Position numbers and translations under genes: made by a program. A model generated the notes under the pieces. It searched no databases. It was given only the letters and a program-made list of their open reading frames with translations, and was not told the DNA's origin. From the NCBI GenBank assembly GCA_902805475.1, contig CADCSX010000002.1, positions 1,798,001 through 1,862,000 on the forward strand: DNA of 64,000 nucleotides, read 5' to 3'. How positions within the stretch are numbered: the stretch's first letter is position 1; each line of letters begins with the position of its first letter. Source of the DNA: Entonaema liquescens. Taxonomy: Eukaryota > Ascomycota > Sordariomycetes > Xylariales > Xylariaceae. Below are positions 24,160 through 36,352 of this stretch, in pieces.

Positions 24160-24699
24160 CAGAATGGACTGGAGGCAGGTCAACCCAACTATATCCTGGC
24201 GCATCATCCCAACCTCTAACCCAAAACGGCAAGGCGCCTCGACTAGCGCACATTAGGCTGAGCTTCCGTCCTATTATTTTACTAACATAACTTTTATAAA
24301 ACTTATCCTTTTATATACCAATTTTGACTTAGATTTTTTGAAATTTAAAATTTAAATTTATTAAAAATTAATTAATAATTAATTGCAAGTTGATTTTTAA
24401 TTGATTAATAATTGATTAAAATATCTTAAATGTTTTAAAAGTACAAGATAATGATATGGTAATCGATTTTTAATCAATTCCTAATCGATTAGATAAAATG
24501 AGTAAAAACTTAATGGTTGACACGCGCTGTAATTATAGCGTATTTAGTGAGTAGTACGCCCTGTAACTTAGTGCATCTTCAGCGCTTTAAGCCCTAAAGC
24601 TCACCCTGTCTTGGCTACTCAAATGTCTGCCTAATCGGGTTAGAGGTTGGGGTGATGCGCAAGGATATAGTTGGGTTGACCTGTATACTCCAGAATGGA
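24160..24699. mobile_element. Non-autonomous DNA element with 9-bp target duplication (MULE- or hAT-like)
   Basis: The direct repeat CAGAATGGA occurs at 24160-24168 and 24691-24699. Between them the ends are inverted copies: CAGGTCAACCCAACTATATC on the left and the same on the reverse complement of the right, extending about 47 bp with two mismatches and then weaker similarity. The middle (about 24290-24530) is very AT-rich and partly palindromic. The 9-bp duplication suggests a Mutator-like origin; an 8-bp reading would suit hAT. No transposase. Confidence 0.82.
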
Positions 24700-25254
24700 T
24701 TACTTCAAGCTTTTCCACCCCCGTATTCTAGATGTCCCACATTGCTTCAGATTCTGCTGAAACGTCGCGAAATACTTCCTTACTTCTCTCTTTTGGGATT
24801 GCGGCCAACTGCCGCGGAGAAAACTCTAGTTGCTGAAATCTCCTATTCGCGATGATAGCTTAAAGTGTAACGGCGCTTCTGTTTTGCACCCGGTCGCTGA
24901 CGAAATGCAGCGCGCCTCGAGCTGCACAGGGTCCAGGCTAAGCCTGTTGTCTCCTCGAACCCGTTAAGATGACATCGTAGGTGAATATTGGTGTGGTGTA
25001 GCTACTCTTCGGTTCTCAGAGTGTATATAAGTAGCCAAGAACTCCACGATAATTCATTTTTTTTTTCTTCATTCCCCTATCAATCATTGAAATAACTCGT
25101 CTCAATCTTCTTCATTTCATTTCGTTCCTATTCGTGTTCTTGGTGGCTGGACCTCCGTTTTAACTATCATTCACTTATCTTGAATACGACCCAGGGGACG
25201 TGTACAGCTTCTATATTTCTTCTCAGTCAACCGCTTTCTACCCATCCAGTCAAA
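24700..25254. other. Promoter region of the secreted repeat protein
   Basis: Contains a TATA-like box at 25024 and a long pyrimidine-rich stretch (about 25055-25160) before the start codon, both common in strongly expressed fungal genes. Confidence 0.5.
25024..25031 (+). promoter_or_regulatory. TATA-like box of the secreted repeat gene
   Basis: TATATAAG lies about 230 bp upstream of the start codon and is followed by a CT-rich leader. The assignment rests on motif and position only. Confidence 0.45.
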
Positions 25255-25714
25255 ATGAAGTTTTTCTCTATCTTACTTCTCGCCACCGCTGCCAGCGCTA
25301 TGGTGCTGCCTCGTCACCATGCCGGCAGGAAGGCCAACGGCGGTAACAGTACGTCTATCTCACTGTGAATATCTACTTGATATATCTTCTAACATTCTTG
25401 CGAAGACAATAACAACAACGCCGTAGCAGCTGCTACTGGAAACAACGGCAATGCCAATGGTAATAACAATAGCAACAACAATAATAATAACAACGCTGCT
25501 AACAATGCAAACGCATGCAACAAGTAAGTCATTTTCCTAATAAGAGCTTTAGGGTTATATACATGATTTCTATATTATCCGCCCTCTATAAGCAGTATCA
25601 ATGGTAACTAACTTTGAGTTCAGCAACAACAAACGTCATCATGCCGGAAGGAAAGCCAACGGCAACAATAACAACAATGCTGCCGCTAACGCAAACGATG
25701 CCAATTGCAACTAA
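25255..25714 (+). CDS. Small secreted Asn-rich protein with two HHAGRKANG repeats (possible Kex2-processed peptide precursor)
   Basis: Three exons (25255-25348, 25406-25523, 25624-25714) with clean GTACGT/GTAAGT donors encode 100 aa. Residues 1-15 are a signal peptide (MKFFSILLLATAASA). Repeat 1, HHAGRKANG at 21-29, follows LPR. Repeat 2 at 76-84 follows NKR, a Kex2 dibasic site. Between them lies an Asn/Ala/Gly-rich linker encoded by exon 2; the tail ends with a second Cys (NCN), the first being in NAC. The two repeat-coding stretches differ at three codons (CAC/CAT, GGC/GGA, AAG/AAA), all silent, which suggests selection on the peptide. I recognise no family. It could be a secreted peptide precursor, a wall or surface protein, or an effector-like protein. 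No modifying enzyme is adjacent. Confidence 0.8.
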
Positions 25715-26813
25715 GAACGCTTATATTATTCTGCTTAGAAGAGTTGAGCGACTGTGTTGGGGATTTGCTGATTCTGCTTGTAATTCTATGGCTGCGAAGT
25801 ATGATACCTCTTGGGGAGCTGATAGAAAGCACTAGCGCGCATGAGCGAAGTGTACATATAAAATGAAGAATATTTGAGCGAGAACCAATTCTTAGATCCG
25901 TGACTATTCGGTGTTGACTCACATTTGGGGAAATGATATATGATGGAATTATACTTACATGTCCGGTGTACGTAACTAATTCCGTAGACCTCTACTCATG
26001 CCAACTTACTTTTCGGATCCATGCTTCCTAGTAGAGCTTTACCGCCACTTACCCGTCCAAGGAATTCCACTACTTGTCTTGTTCGTCACCTTTATTGACG
26101 ACCAAAATTCGTGAGGGTGCAGAACTAACAAGCAGATCACTTCTTTTTGATGGTGGAAATATTAGACCGCCGGATTAGAGATCGCTAAAGAGATTCGTAG
26201 AATGCCCGACAAGCGGTCTAGGCCATGTTATTTGCTGATGTTTTTAATCATAATTGTTTAACAACTAGCCTTCGGCGATATTATAAGGATTTGCAGTGGC
26301 ACTCGATCTATCGTCGAGTAGTTAAATGCTCCTAACCATAACCACGATCGTCTTTATTAAGCCTCATAAAGTCTTGGTCAATAGGAAGTAGCCCGATTGG
26401 AGACAGGAATTAAGCCATCTAATACCATTTCGTCTCCTCGTCGCACACGTGATGTGCACGTGATATACTCGTGATGCGCTCTGACCTCAATCCACTTCTA
26501 CTGATTTTACCTCGGTATGGAATCTACCCTGGTACTTTCTTAATAAGTCAACATTAAACCTTCTTGGGTTTATCTCATTCTCCTTCAGTTCCTACTTTCT
26601 CTTTCTTCATACGCCGTATTACAAAAAAGATTTATCTGAGAATTAACTCTGGCTGTGGATTTATTCCTGCACAAAATATAACTAATATAATTGGATGATA
26701 AAATATTCGGTCTGTCGAATCCAGTGACTTCTAACTCCGGTACCATTTACACCTCTATTAGCCAATTAAATTCTAAAGAACCGACCGTCACATATAGAAA
26801 TAAAGATCTGTCA
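25715..26813. other. Intergenic with E-box-like motifs
   Basis: Holds a cluster of CACGTGAT-like motifs at 26446-26474 and a pyrimidine-rich segment before the tau55-like gene. No gene seen. Confidence 0.5.
26446..26474. promoter_or_regulatory. CACGTGAT repeat cluster
   Basis: ACACGTGATGTGCACGTGAT is followed by CTCGTGATG. The core CACGTG is the binding site of bHLH factors such as Cbf1. It lies about 350 bp upstream of the tau55-like gene; a regulatory role is inferred. Confidence 0.45.
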
Positions 26814-28104
26814 ATGTCTCTGGAAGTTATTTATGTGACCCGGCATGGGGTAAGGTGTGCTAGTTTTAGTTTACTTATAACTAACCCCCAACACTACTCT
26901 CTAACTCCGAAACTACGTTATCTCCCCCTTATTTTGCGACTAAAGCCATTCCAAGGCTCTTTGAACGAATGTAAGCTTACTGTCGTTAGTTTCGTTCCCC
27001 ATGGGCTGTTGATCCGTCCACTGGGAACTATACAGCTTCGGTCCGTTCCCCCACGGGTTTGCCAACCGACCCAGCTCTTGCATCCCATGGTATTGAACAG
27101 GCAAACGAATTAGCAGAATATCTGCTGGAGCTTGACCCGCCGATAGAGCAGGTTTATTCTAGTCCCTACTATCGATGCATGCAGACAATCCAGCCCTTTG
27201 TGCACAAACTCAGACGTCTCCAAACCCAGTCGTCTGGGAATGTCTCAGGAGACCCTCAATCCGAGATTCGTGTAGATCTCGGCCTTAGTGAATGGTACGG
27301 CTTAGCACACTTTGAGCATCCCACATCTGCACCCCTGGACAAATTGCAGAGCCTCTTCCCCGAAATCGATGCGAGCTACGCATCCAGTCCGGCGCCCTCA
27401 CGTCGCGGGGAGTCTTTGCCACAGTTGCACGATCGGGTCGCACAAGCAATTGACTTTATCATTAAACGTAGCGACCAGGAGGGTCACAGATCTGTGATAG
27501 TATGCACCCATGCAGCAGTAGTGATCGCGCTAGGACGGGTTCTCACTGGACAGGTCGAGAAAGACTTCGGAGCATTTACTTGCGGGCTAAGCAAATACAG
27601 GCGGCGGCGTAGCGCCATCCAAGCGTCTTTAAAGCCTGAAAATAAGGCGGACACTAACGCCATCATCCCAGAAGTGCGGGACGACGGGAAGATCAGAGAA
27701 GCAAGATCTAAAACCCATTGGAAAACCGATCCTGCAAGCAATGTAGATCTCCAGCCACACGACTCAATGTCGTCTGATCTAGGATCACCAAAGAGGGATA
27801 ACTCCGGACTTTACGGAGGCTGGACCTGTGAACTGGATTCTGAATGTAGCTTTCTTCGAGGCGGCGAGGAACGGGGATGGTGAGCGTTACTTGCTATTTA
27901 CCTACCCCTGAAAGGGGTATTTTACTTAGCATCAAACTAACTAGTAACAGGAAATTCTCCGGCGACGAATCGTTCATCGAGACAGATGATAATACCGTGT
28001 GGCCATCGACGGGGGCCTCCAACCCCGATGTAGCTATCGAGGACGGCGGAACAGCAACTAGTAGAAGCCATATTAACGTCGTAGTCGATAAGTCTAAGCT
28101 ATGA
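26814..28104 (+). CDS. Histidine-phosphatase-fold protein, TFIIIC tau55 (Tfc7)-like
   Basis: Three exons (26814-26849, 26990-27879, 27951-28104) give 359 aa. The N-terminus MSLEVIYVTRHG carries the phosphohistidine RHG motif. The second catalytic His lies in CTHAAVVIALGR, so the phosphatase site appears intact. The C-terminus after GGWTCELDSECSFLRGGEERGW resembles the fungal fused form in which the phosphatase-like domain joins a TFIIIC tau55 module. TFIIIC recruits RNA polymerase III to tRNA genes; tau55 pairs with tau95. Frame and phase hold across both introns. It could instead be a free phosphoglycerate-mutase-family phosphatase; the C-terminal part argues against that. Confidence 0.72.
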
Positions 28105-31100
28105 GTTCAGGGTCCACGCAAACCGGCTTGCCATGTTCGGGAGCATCGTTGCCTGTTTTACCGCACTGACAAAGTGCTCGATCAATTTCATTAGATTACT
28201 ATTTTCTTGACTCGGCACAGGATCTAGCGACGCCTTCGAATATCTTATATATTCTAGACCTACTCATCGTCAATTTCCCACTGAGACTGGGGCTGCCTCC
28301 TGTCGCGAGATCATCAAATACCCTCTGTCACATAGAGGTAGTTGAAGCAATTCTCGTTTTAGTGTAACAGTGACACGAATGCAACGATTTAACGTATGGC
28401 CGCCATTTGGCAGATGGCTTCTTGTTCCTCCGTTTGTCTCACTCCAAGGATCTGCCAAAATATTATCCGTGTACTCGATTTAGCCACAAGCTGAATATGT
28501 ATACACTCTCCGGCAGAGAAACTAAATGTCAACGATGACACAATCTAACCTTTTCCCTGCAGCTGAAAGTTAAGACCTGTCTTAAATGTTTGCTTGTAGG
28601 TAAAAATCAAAGGCCTCGAGTAATGTGACGTGTCAGAAGAGCTAATTCCATAGCAAGTTAGTTTCTTGTTACTAGTAGAACTGGTTTAAACAAGATTAAA
28701 TCGTACCCACTGAATATACGCTAGTATCAGGTCTCGGCTTCTATACCAAGTTGGAGTCCATTGTGATATTTAGGTATACGTCGGATCTGGGTCTAGCGGG
28801 CCAGGGGTCCGAGTTCTTCATGACCCGAGATCCATTTTGGCGTGGCGGTTCGACTATCAAACTGCTTGAACATTCCGTACAGAACCCTGGAGATCGTTAG
28901 TCTGGAGAACCCTTGTGATCGGATGTATGTATTCCACGGTTGGTGTCTTGGTCGTCATCACGGCAGCCAGATCCCGTCTCGCCCAATGAGTTTTCGAAAT
29001 TTGTAAAACCTACCGAAGCCTCAATATAATTGTTCCAATACCCAGTCGTACTACAAGCCCCTATGTACGTGTACTGCATCTCGATGGCCTATTGGTCGAT
29101 AAATCACAGAAGACGGGAAGAGAAAAGAAAGGAAGCAAGACTAGGACCACTTCGAACACACAATTAAGGAAAGTCGTTTCCTAGAACTGGACACAAGATT
29201 CGATTGCCCCGTCTGGGCTCAACCGCTAGATGTTATAGTAGTACTTTCTTAGTTTAGAGAGAGGGGAAACAATTTTAAGAAGTTGAAAAACAGGGGCGTT
29301 GGAGAGATTTAGAAATAATTTCTAAAGATATCGGCTTCGGATGCTTATTTCACGTCGGGAGAGAAGATGATTAGTTTGTTAAACGCTGCGTAGTCGTTCT
29401 AACCAACACGGAAACAGAATTGGAAACAATTTTCGGCGTTGCAACTCTGATCAGGACAGGGGATAGGGGATACGATCAATCCTTCTCTCAATGCCGTTTT
29501 CTGTTCGCGCACTGGCCAATCTGAGGCTTGAGAGTGGCTCATCATTTGCATTTGGCGCTCTCTGCGTTTCTCCATGTTGGTAGCATTGGTAGTATTGGTA
29601 GCATGCAACTCACATGCTTGATGTACATACATAACACCGTCGGGGGGTCGTCACCTCGAGGGTTAAATCACATTATTCTGCAGACCGAGTTGGGTAAAGA
29701 TTTTCCTTGGCCCGATTTTTCACTTCTGTAGAGCCGGCCCGAGTGTCGAAAAGTCTCGACCACGAAGAACCCCCACGATCAACCATCCAATAAAAGTCAA
29801 TCACAAGCCGTATCGTCGCGCTTACAAAGACCACATAAAAAGCATCTTACCACGGCCTCCTTGTTTACTTAGTGCGGCTTTTACTATACCCTATAGATGA
29901 ATCCGAGTCTACGGATACATGGCTAAGCCGCTTCCATAAATGATACCTTGGGTTAACGTTCTATCAAGTGGTTGGTACGATGACGGCTGGGCTGCTTATG
30001 CGTGCTTCCTAACAACCATCATCGCCGGGCTGACAGCACATCCAGCATAACTCGTTCATATCCTTCGTACTTCTTGTTCAATCGTATAACCGGCCCGCGT
30101 ATTTCGCCCCCCTCTTCGGTTGACTTGCCCCTGGAACTACACGATGGTTCTATTGGTGGGCTGGTACCGACAGCTTGGAAACCTCTCAGGGTTGTAAGCG
30201 AATGGCGTGCCATTGACACATAAGAGGACACTCACAGTGCCAAAGGGCGGTGATTGGACTTTCCCGGCTGGAAAATACGGGAATAATCTTCAATTGCTTT
30301 GTTTCTGCCTCGGACGGCTGGGAATCAAAGTCTATTTTCTATGAACTCTCACCGCAGACGATCTCTATGCCGCTAATGCGAAGGGCGTGTTTTGGGTACC
30401 CGTAGCTTTATTCATCATGTCTTGCTACGTTCATTCAGGCTCTGGTCTCATGCACGATCGGCCACCATCGATGTGGTTGCATCGATTGAAACAGTGTGTC
30501 TGGGTGTCCAGGTTTGCATCGAGAATAGCCTTAGACCTTGAGCCACCCCTTGCGCCATGGTCCGTCCACTCAAGCATCGCAGATTGGGGATGGATGCGCT
30601 CCTCCGCTTGGGTATACCGCCCACTCGACCAAGCGTTGTCATTCTCCGAGTCGTTCACTCCTACCCTACCACAATGGCCACCGCTACCGCTACCGCTACC
30701 GCTCCCGCTCGTCTCTGTCAAGTTTAGATTCTCAGTGCAGAACGGCTTATTCTCCGCAGTAGCTTGTGTCTCTCATATCTCCACTAATATTAACTAATTA
30801 ACTAGTAGTACTCTTTAAAAGAAAATTCACTTTCCTCATTTTACTAGAGACATATAGACTTACTTATCAACCCAAGCCTCGCTATATATCAGAAGCCAAG
30901 AGACGGAGTAGCAATAGTTGCCGTTCAAGCGACACCCCCGGGGTGTTACTCTACTGCAGGGCTGCTGCTCGTCTGTAAGGTTGCACTAGGTACTCTTCAG
31001 TAGACTCGACCCCGTGTGTCGGGTCGTTGTTGGTCTATATTAAAACAAATAGGGTACTTGACTTACTTTGTCTTACGCTGGATCGTTCTTCTACATCGAT

Positions 31101-31257
31101 TCAGGAGTCATAAATAGTCCTTCTCCCTTCACCACTCTGTCTACAGCAAGCATTCTTCACCATCGAAGTCTCCATCTAATTCCTTGCCCTTGCTTCCTTT
31201 CGTACTGCCGACTAGTTAGTTTCTACTGATAGCACGCGGGTTTGATACGATAAAAAT
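28105..31257. other. Long intergenic stretch with short tandem repeats
   Basis: No supported gene in about 3.1 kb. It holds a TTGGTAGCA-type repeat at about 29577-29604 and a CCGCTA hexamer repeat at about 30678-30711. Overlapping open frames at 30.4-30.8 kb exist on both strands but show no domain. Confidence 0.5.
30678..30711. repeat. CCGCTA hexanucleotide microsatellite
   Basis: About five units of CCGCTA, the last degenerate (CCGCTC). Read on the minus strand it encodes a Ser-Gly run in a small open frame that I do not consider a gene. Confidence 0.7.
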
Positions 31258-32790
31258 ATGGCAAGAATGGAACGTTCGACTTTTCTACGAGGGGCAACTC
31301 TCAATTCACCACTCTCACTGCGTACATTACAGTCGGAGTCAGTTCAACTAGATACTGGCCGACTTCCACCGGTCATTCCCTACAGAAGAGCAGATGGCAC
31401 GGTCCGCCTGACAGATACTTCAGTACCGCCTTATTCGCCGATAAGTGAAAGGTCTGGCTCTTCATTTTCCCAAGAGTCTATCGCAGACTCATGGGAGAAT
31501 GGTTCGATTAGGTTTTCGCCTCCTCAGACACCGAAGTCAAAGCATGAACCCGACGACATTCCCCGACTGGAATTAGTACCCACTCGTGGAGAGTATCTCA
31601 AGCGTAGATCCACCAGCATAGATGAGAGCTCGAAGAAGATCAAGCTTCAACCAGTCACACTCCCAGGTGTTTATCACCTTCTACCATCTAAGGAACGTGA
31701 TGGCCGTCGGTCCACTCCTCTTTACAAGCCTCGGAGGATGCTACAATCACCCAGTTCTAGTCCGGAGCCCAAAAATGAATATTCACTCTCGTCGCAATCG
31801 GCGTTTTTAGCGCCAAATGATCCCATCGTTGAGTGGCTCAATTGTAGAAGGAGGGAAACCAGCAACTGTCAGGAACTCCTTTCGCAACCCCGAGACTCAC
31901 GGAATATTTCTTTAAATATCTCTCTAAACTTCTGCGATACGCAGCCAATATTCTATCGCGAGAAGCAGCAGTACACCTCACAAGCACGCGGCTACTGCCA
32001 GCGTCCCCGACGAGAGCCCTCGCCGCCTACAGAAGATTCCAAGGAAGGCTGCATTAAGAAGCATTCTCACAACAACATCAAGTACACTACCGAGGAGGCT
32101 GACTTCATCCGCTTCAATAAATACGAGATGAAGGTCTCGTGGGAAGAAAACAAGCGCCTCTTCAGGGACAAATTCCCAATGCCTCCTGGGAAGGAGCGCG
32201 AGACACAAGGTATCCAAGGCGTTCACTACAGAGACAACCAACACGTCCCTCGCCTCACAGATAGGGGAAGAACTCTTGTCTTTTTACCCCAGGGACATGT
32301 AGAGGCTGCAGTTGCTAAGGTCCGACAGCAAGCGGAAAACAAGCCATACTTTGGCCTGACTTGCCTGTACCCCGAGCGAGCCATGCTCTACGACTGGGTT
32401 CCGTATAAGTTTAAGCTGGAGGCTGCTAAGCTAGGTAAGTCCCCATCAGATAAGGGGACGACATCGGTCTTCCTCTATCTCATAGGGAATTAGGGCTAAC
32501 GAGTTCAACTAGCCAAGGACCGCGCTGCTCAGAAGGAAAGGGCTCGAAGTAAAGCCATCGAGGCCGGCAAATGGAAAGAAAAGCTAGAGAACGGCCAGTG
32601 CGCCTGCTGCTACAAGCCCGACAGCGACAAGGAAATCCAGAGGCGCCCCTCTTCGCGCGAGCACTCGCTGGGCGACGACAACACCGTTATGCCCGCCAAG
32701 ACCGCAGACAACCCTCTGAAGATCCCCCATATCGTCAAGACGGAGGACGGGCTCTACGGGACCCCCAGCTTCGGGCCTAACTATCGATGA
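31258..32790 (+). CDS. Fungus-specific protein with Myb/SANT-like helical region
   Basis: Two exons (31258-32434, 32513-32790) joined in phase 1 give 484 aa. Residues 1-260 are disordered and rich in Ser, Pro and Arg. From about residue 280, YTTEEADFIRFNKYEMKVSWEENKRLFRDKFP resembles Myb/SANT-like helices of fungal regulators. This is followed by GIQGVHYRDNQHVPRLTDRGR and a segment with LYPERAMLYDWVPY. The C-terminus carries a CACC element. A nuclear DNA- or chromatin-associated role is likely but not shown. I cannot name an ortholog. The start ATG follows AAAAT and is the first in the frame. Confidence 0.8.
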
Positions 32791-34270
32791 CTTGAGACAG
32801 TACGGCGCTTAAGCAGATACTAAGAGTCCATACCGCCTGTTGTTGTCTCGGACAACTGACGCGAATGTACGCCTAGTACCTACTAAAAGCCGTACTCGCT
32901 TGCTTTCGTTTGTATCTATTTTACCCACCGACAGCCATCCACTCGATACCCGTTGTTGGGCCCCGCGACCCACACACAATATACGAGGCTATCTATTTTA
33001 CTCTATTCCGTCTCTATATTACCAACCAAGAAAAAAAAAATAACAAAATAATATGTTTTCTGTCTACCAATTGCCCTTAGTCAGAGTATACGACGAGGCA
33101 GTCAGCCAACGAGAGAAATGTCCGGAGGCGGTGAGATTTTTGGGGGCGTCAGAGGGAACGTGAAAGGGAGGCCTTATTGACTTTTTTTATTTTTTACGTT
33201 GGGGGAATCTCGAATACTAGGGGATCGGCACTGGAAACTGACTTTGCTGAATCACTGATTACTTTATCTGATCTAATCTGATTTGTATGGGCTACGGATT
33301 AATGAATAAGGACGAGGACGAGGACGCGGACACGGGCATTAGCATGGATCGATGTATTTTATATGTATCTTTCTTCCTTCTTCTTTCCTCGCCTTGTTGC
33401 GTTCTGGAAGCGTTACTTTCTATTTCATGTTTATATTCTTGCCTACCTATCCACGAGGCTCTAATACTCTTATGAAATTCCCCATACCCTGCATAGCTAG
33501 TAGTTTATTCCGGCGACGAGTACGTGTTCGTAGCAGACGGGCAAAGGGTTGGGCGGTCAAGCGGTAAGAAGGGAGGCCTTTTCGTTAAGGCGGAAAAAAA
33601 AGCAATCAACTCGTTTTTCAGACATTTCTCGGTCGTAATCAGCTTCATTATTCGCCAGTTGTACATCCGTTGATCTCATGAATCATCATCCTCTTCGGCG
33701 TGAACAGGTTAGTAGCCATGGGGGTGTTATTCACTTACCCCGGGGCCTAGACAAGCACTTAGCTGAACACACGCTGCATAAAGATGGCTGCTACGCTGCA
33801 GAATGGAAAAAACGGGTTAAAAATGTTGGGATGCAATGCCTTGTGATTTCTTCTAAGACTGGTCGGATTCGCCGCCTGTGCTACTTGTTTATCTACAACA
33901 GAGGTTGAAGACGAAGTTTGCCTGACAGTGCTACCGCACCAATAAACGTCATCAGCATGGCCCTCCACGACGATATCTATTCCATGTTCGGGCCACTCGG
34001 GATTCACATGCGGATCGGGACTAGGGCGTGTTTGCTTAAACCCTGCCATACAAGGCTGGGCAAGGTAAATCCCCTTTACCCTCGCCAAATTATGTTTCGG
34101 AAAATCGCTACCAGGGTTCTAACGCCGATGCTATGCAAAATGCTGGACCGTGTTGCATGCTAAACTGTTCAATAGAAATCAACCATTTGTAGGTGTTGGC
34201 ACAAAGTCACAATGTGCCCTGTAGACTACCCGCGCGGTACCGAGGATATTGGTACTTCGTGATAGCTTTT
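32791..34270. other. Intergenic
   Basis: Holds an A-run near 33030-33040 and a GAGGAC repeat near 33307-33330; no supported gene. Confidence 0.5.
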
Positions 34271-35694
34271 TTACAGTTGGTTTGCCATGAACCCATTTCG
34301 AGGTCGGCCGATGTATGTAGCGAATCTGCTTCCCTCGTCCTTATCGGTATAAGCCGCAGCGTCGTCATCCTCATCTAGATCATACTCCTCGAGATCTGAG
34401 GCGTTGCCAGTCCGGAATGAATATGGATTCTTATCAAATTCATCATCTGATGCAACTTCCTCATCGGGGTAGTCCGCGGCATAATAGTTCTCGGCTATAT
34501 ATCCTGTAAGTGTAAGGAACCTTTTGTTTAGCGAGGACATCACATACCATTCTCGTCCTCATCGTCCTCGGCCCACTCCTCTTCACTGTTACTGTCCTCT
34601 CCATAAAAGTATTCTATATCGGGCTCTTCGTCAAATACGAGAACTCCGACGCTATGCGGGGGCACGTGCTCTCCCATCTTGCTTGCAGGTACACGTTCGT
34701 ATGTTTCGATAATGTAGTCACTGTCATCGCTATCACTAATATCACCATCCGTATCCATCATCTCTTTATCTGCTGAGGCCTGTCTCTCCTCGGGGTGCCG
34801 TTCTGCATATCGCTTGATTGGTTTTGGCTTGAATCTGTGTTGACTAGCAATCGATTGTTGTTGCCGCTTCTCTTCTTCGGCCTTCTGAAGGTTGAGCCCA
34901 ATTTGTTCCATCGTGTATGCATCTAGCTCGGCCGTCAACTTATCCATATCCACATTCCACCGCTGTGTCATGGATGATGGAAGTTCGGCTTTGTATTTTT
35001 CCCCATCTTGCTTCTTTGCGAGCTTTGATACACCAGGCTTCTTGAGTTTTCGGGGTTCTGGCTTGTCAATCTCCATGCCCTCCGTTGCGACAAGTGCGGA
35101 CGAAGGCGCCTGACTAGCAGCATTGGTGATAGCCTGGAACCTTTGGAGAGGCCTGGATGATATTCGTTTGATCTTGCGTTCCACGAATAACGCAGGCGCA
35201 GAGCGCTTCTTAGAGATTCCTCCATGAGAGCGGTTAGACTGAGAAGCGGTTGCAAGCATTATATCTTTTCTCGACATGTGAAATCGTCGAGGCTCGGAAG
35301 AGGCATCGACAGGGCTTGCGGGTTTGATGGGGGAGTCATCGTTAGACTCGCTGACGGTGTCATTATCGTTAGACACATCATTAGCGGTAATGTCTGATGT
35401 CTTCGGGCTCTGGAATGTTGGGGTCTTCGAGTGCGGGTGAGAAGTATGAATGACTGGTTTGTGCGAGTCGGATGGAATGTTCTCGGCAGGCTTAGCTCGC
35501 TGTTGCTGTCTCTGGTAAACAAAGGCTTCACTCCGGTGCCTCTTGTTCTCCTGAACACCTAGAATAAAGGTCAACTGCTGATTTCTCCAGGGCGCGTAGC
35601 GTAACGAGTTATGCGACAACTTACGGAGAAAAGAAACTGGGGCTTCCTCTGTAGCCTTTCGCTTCACGCGAATTAACTGTGGCGGTATAGACAT
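34271..35694 (-). CDS. IWR1: RNA polymerase II nuclear import factor Iwr1
   Basis: Three exons (35625-35694, 34548-35558, 34271-34503) give 437 aa. Iwr1 binds assembled RNA polymerase II and directs its nuclear import. The start MSIPPQLIRVKRKATEEAPVSF is the conserved Iwr1 opening, with the basic import stretch RVKRK. The first intron (66 nt) removes a segment that does not fit the family, giving LRVQENKRHRSEAFVYQR. The C-terminal Iwr1 domain runs through VGVLVFDEEPDIEYFYGED, an acidic run and ENYYAADYPDEEVASDDEFD. The middle is disordered and charged. Confidence 0.9.
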
Positions 35695-36352
35695 GGCGAT
35701 TATAAAGACTCCGGCAGATATTTAGATACCAACTATTCCGCACCGAAAAGTAACAAGACCACCGTTGTACGTTGTAATGAGGAACCCTTGAATGAGTTGT
35801 TCTGAATTGTTCGACGTGGGGCAGATAGGTACCTATAATCGGGTACCTACGTAGGAAATACGTACCTAGATATGTGTATTATGTAACTAATCAAGCTTAT
35901 CTATGATAACGATATAGATCTATGATATCGCCATACAAGATAAAGTGCTGACGTGAAATAATACCGAGCTTCAATATGCCATTTTATATTTCTTAATTTG
36001 GATATGGATAATAAACCCATTCTTATCGGGAAGTCCCTATGAAGAAATAACTGTCACAAGTCTTATGTTCAAGAATTTGGACCAAGATATTAACCAGCAT
36101 ATCAAACTTTCTCTTCTCCATATACCTGAGTAGGTAGCTACATTGAAATTTACTAGGATATCTATGACCTCGTCGGACTCGACGCTATGTTTATAGTTTA
36201 GAAATAACCCTGTGATCGGTATATGAAGTTATTGAATCAACCCTTGCTATAATTGATGTTTACAATATATTAGATATTATTAAGTAATGTAAGTGTTGGG
36301 TCGAAAGTATAAGGTGTGAAGTTATGTTGATAGGCCATAATACGCGTGTAAA
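35695..36352. other. Intergenic
   Basis: Upstream of IWR1; contains repeated GTACCTA motifs (35828-35872) and no gene. Confidence 0.5.

Noticed and set aside
30431..30721. Ser-Gly-repeat open frame on the minus strand
   Set aside because: It is created by a CCGCTA microsatellite and overlaps open frames on the other strand; no conserved domain.
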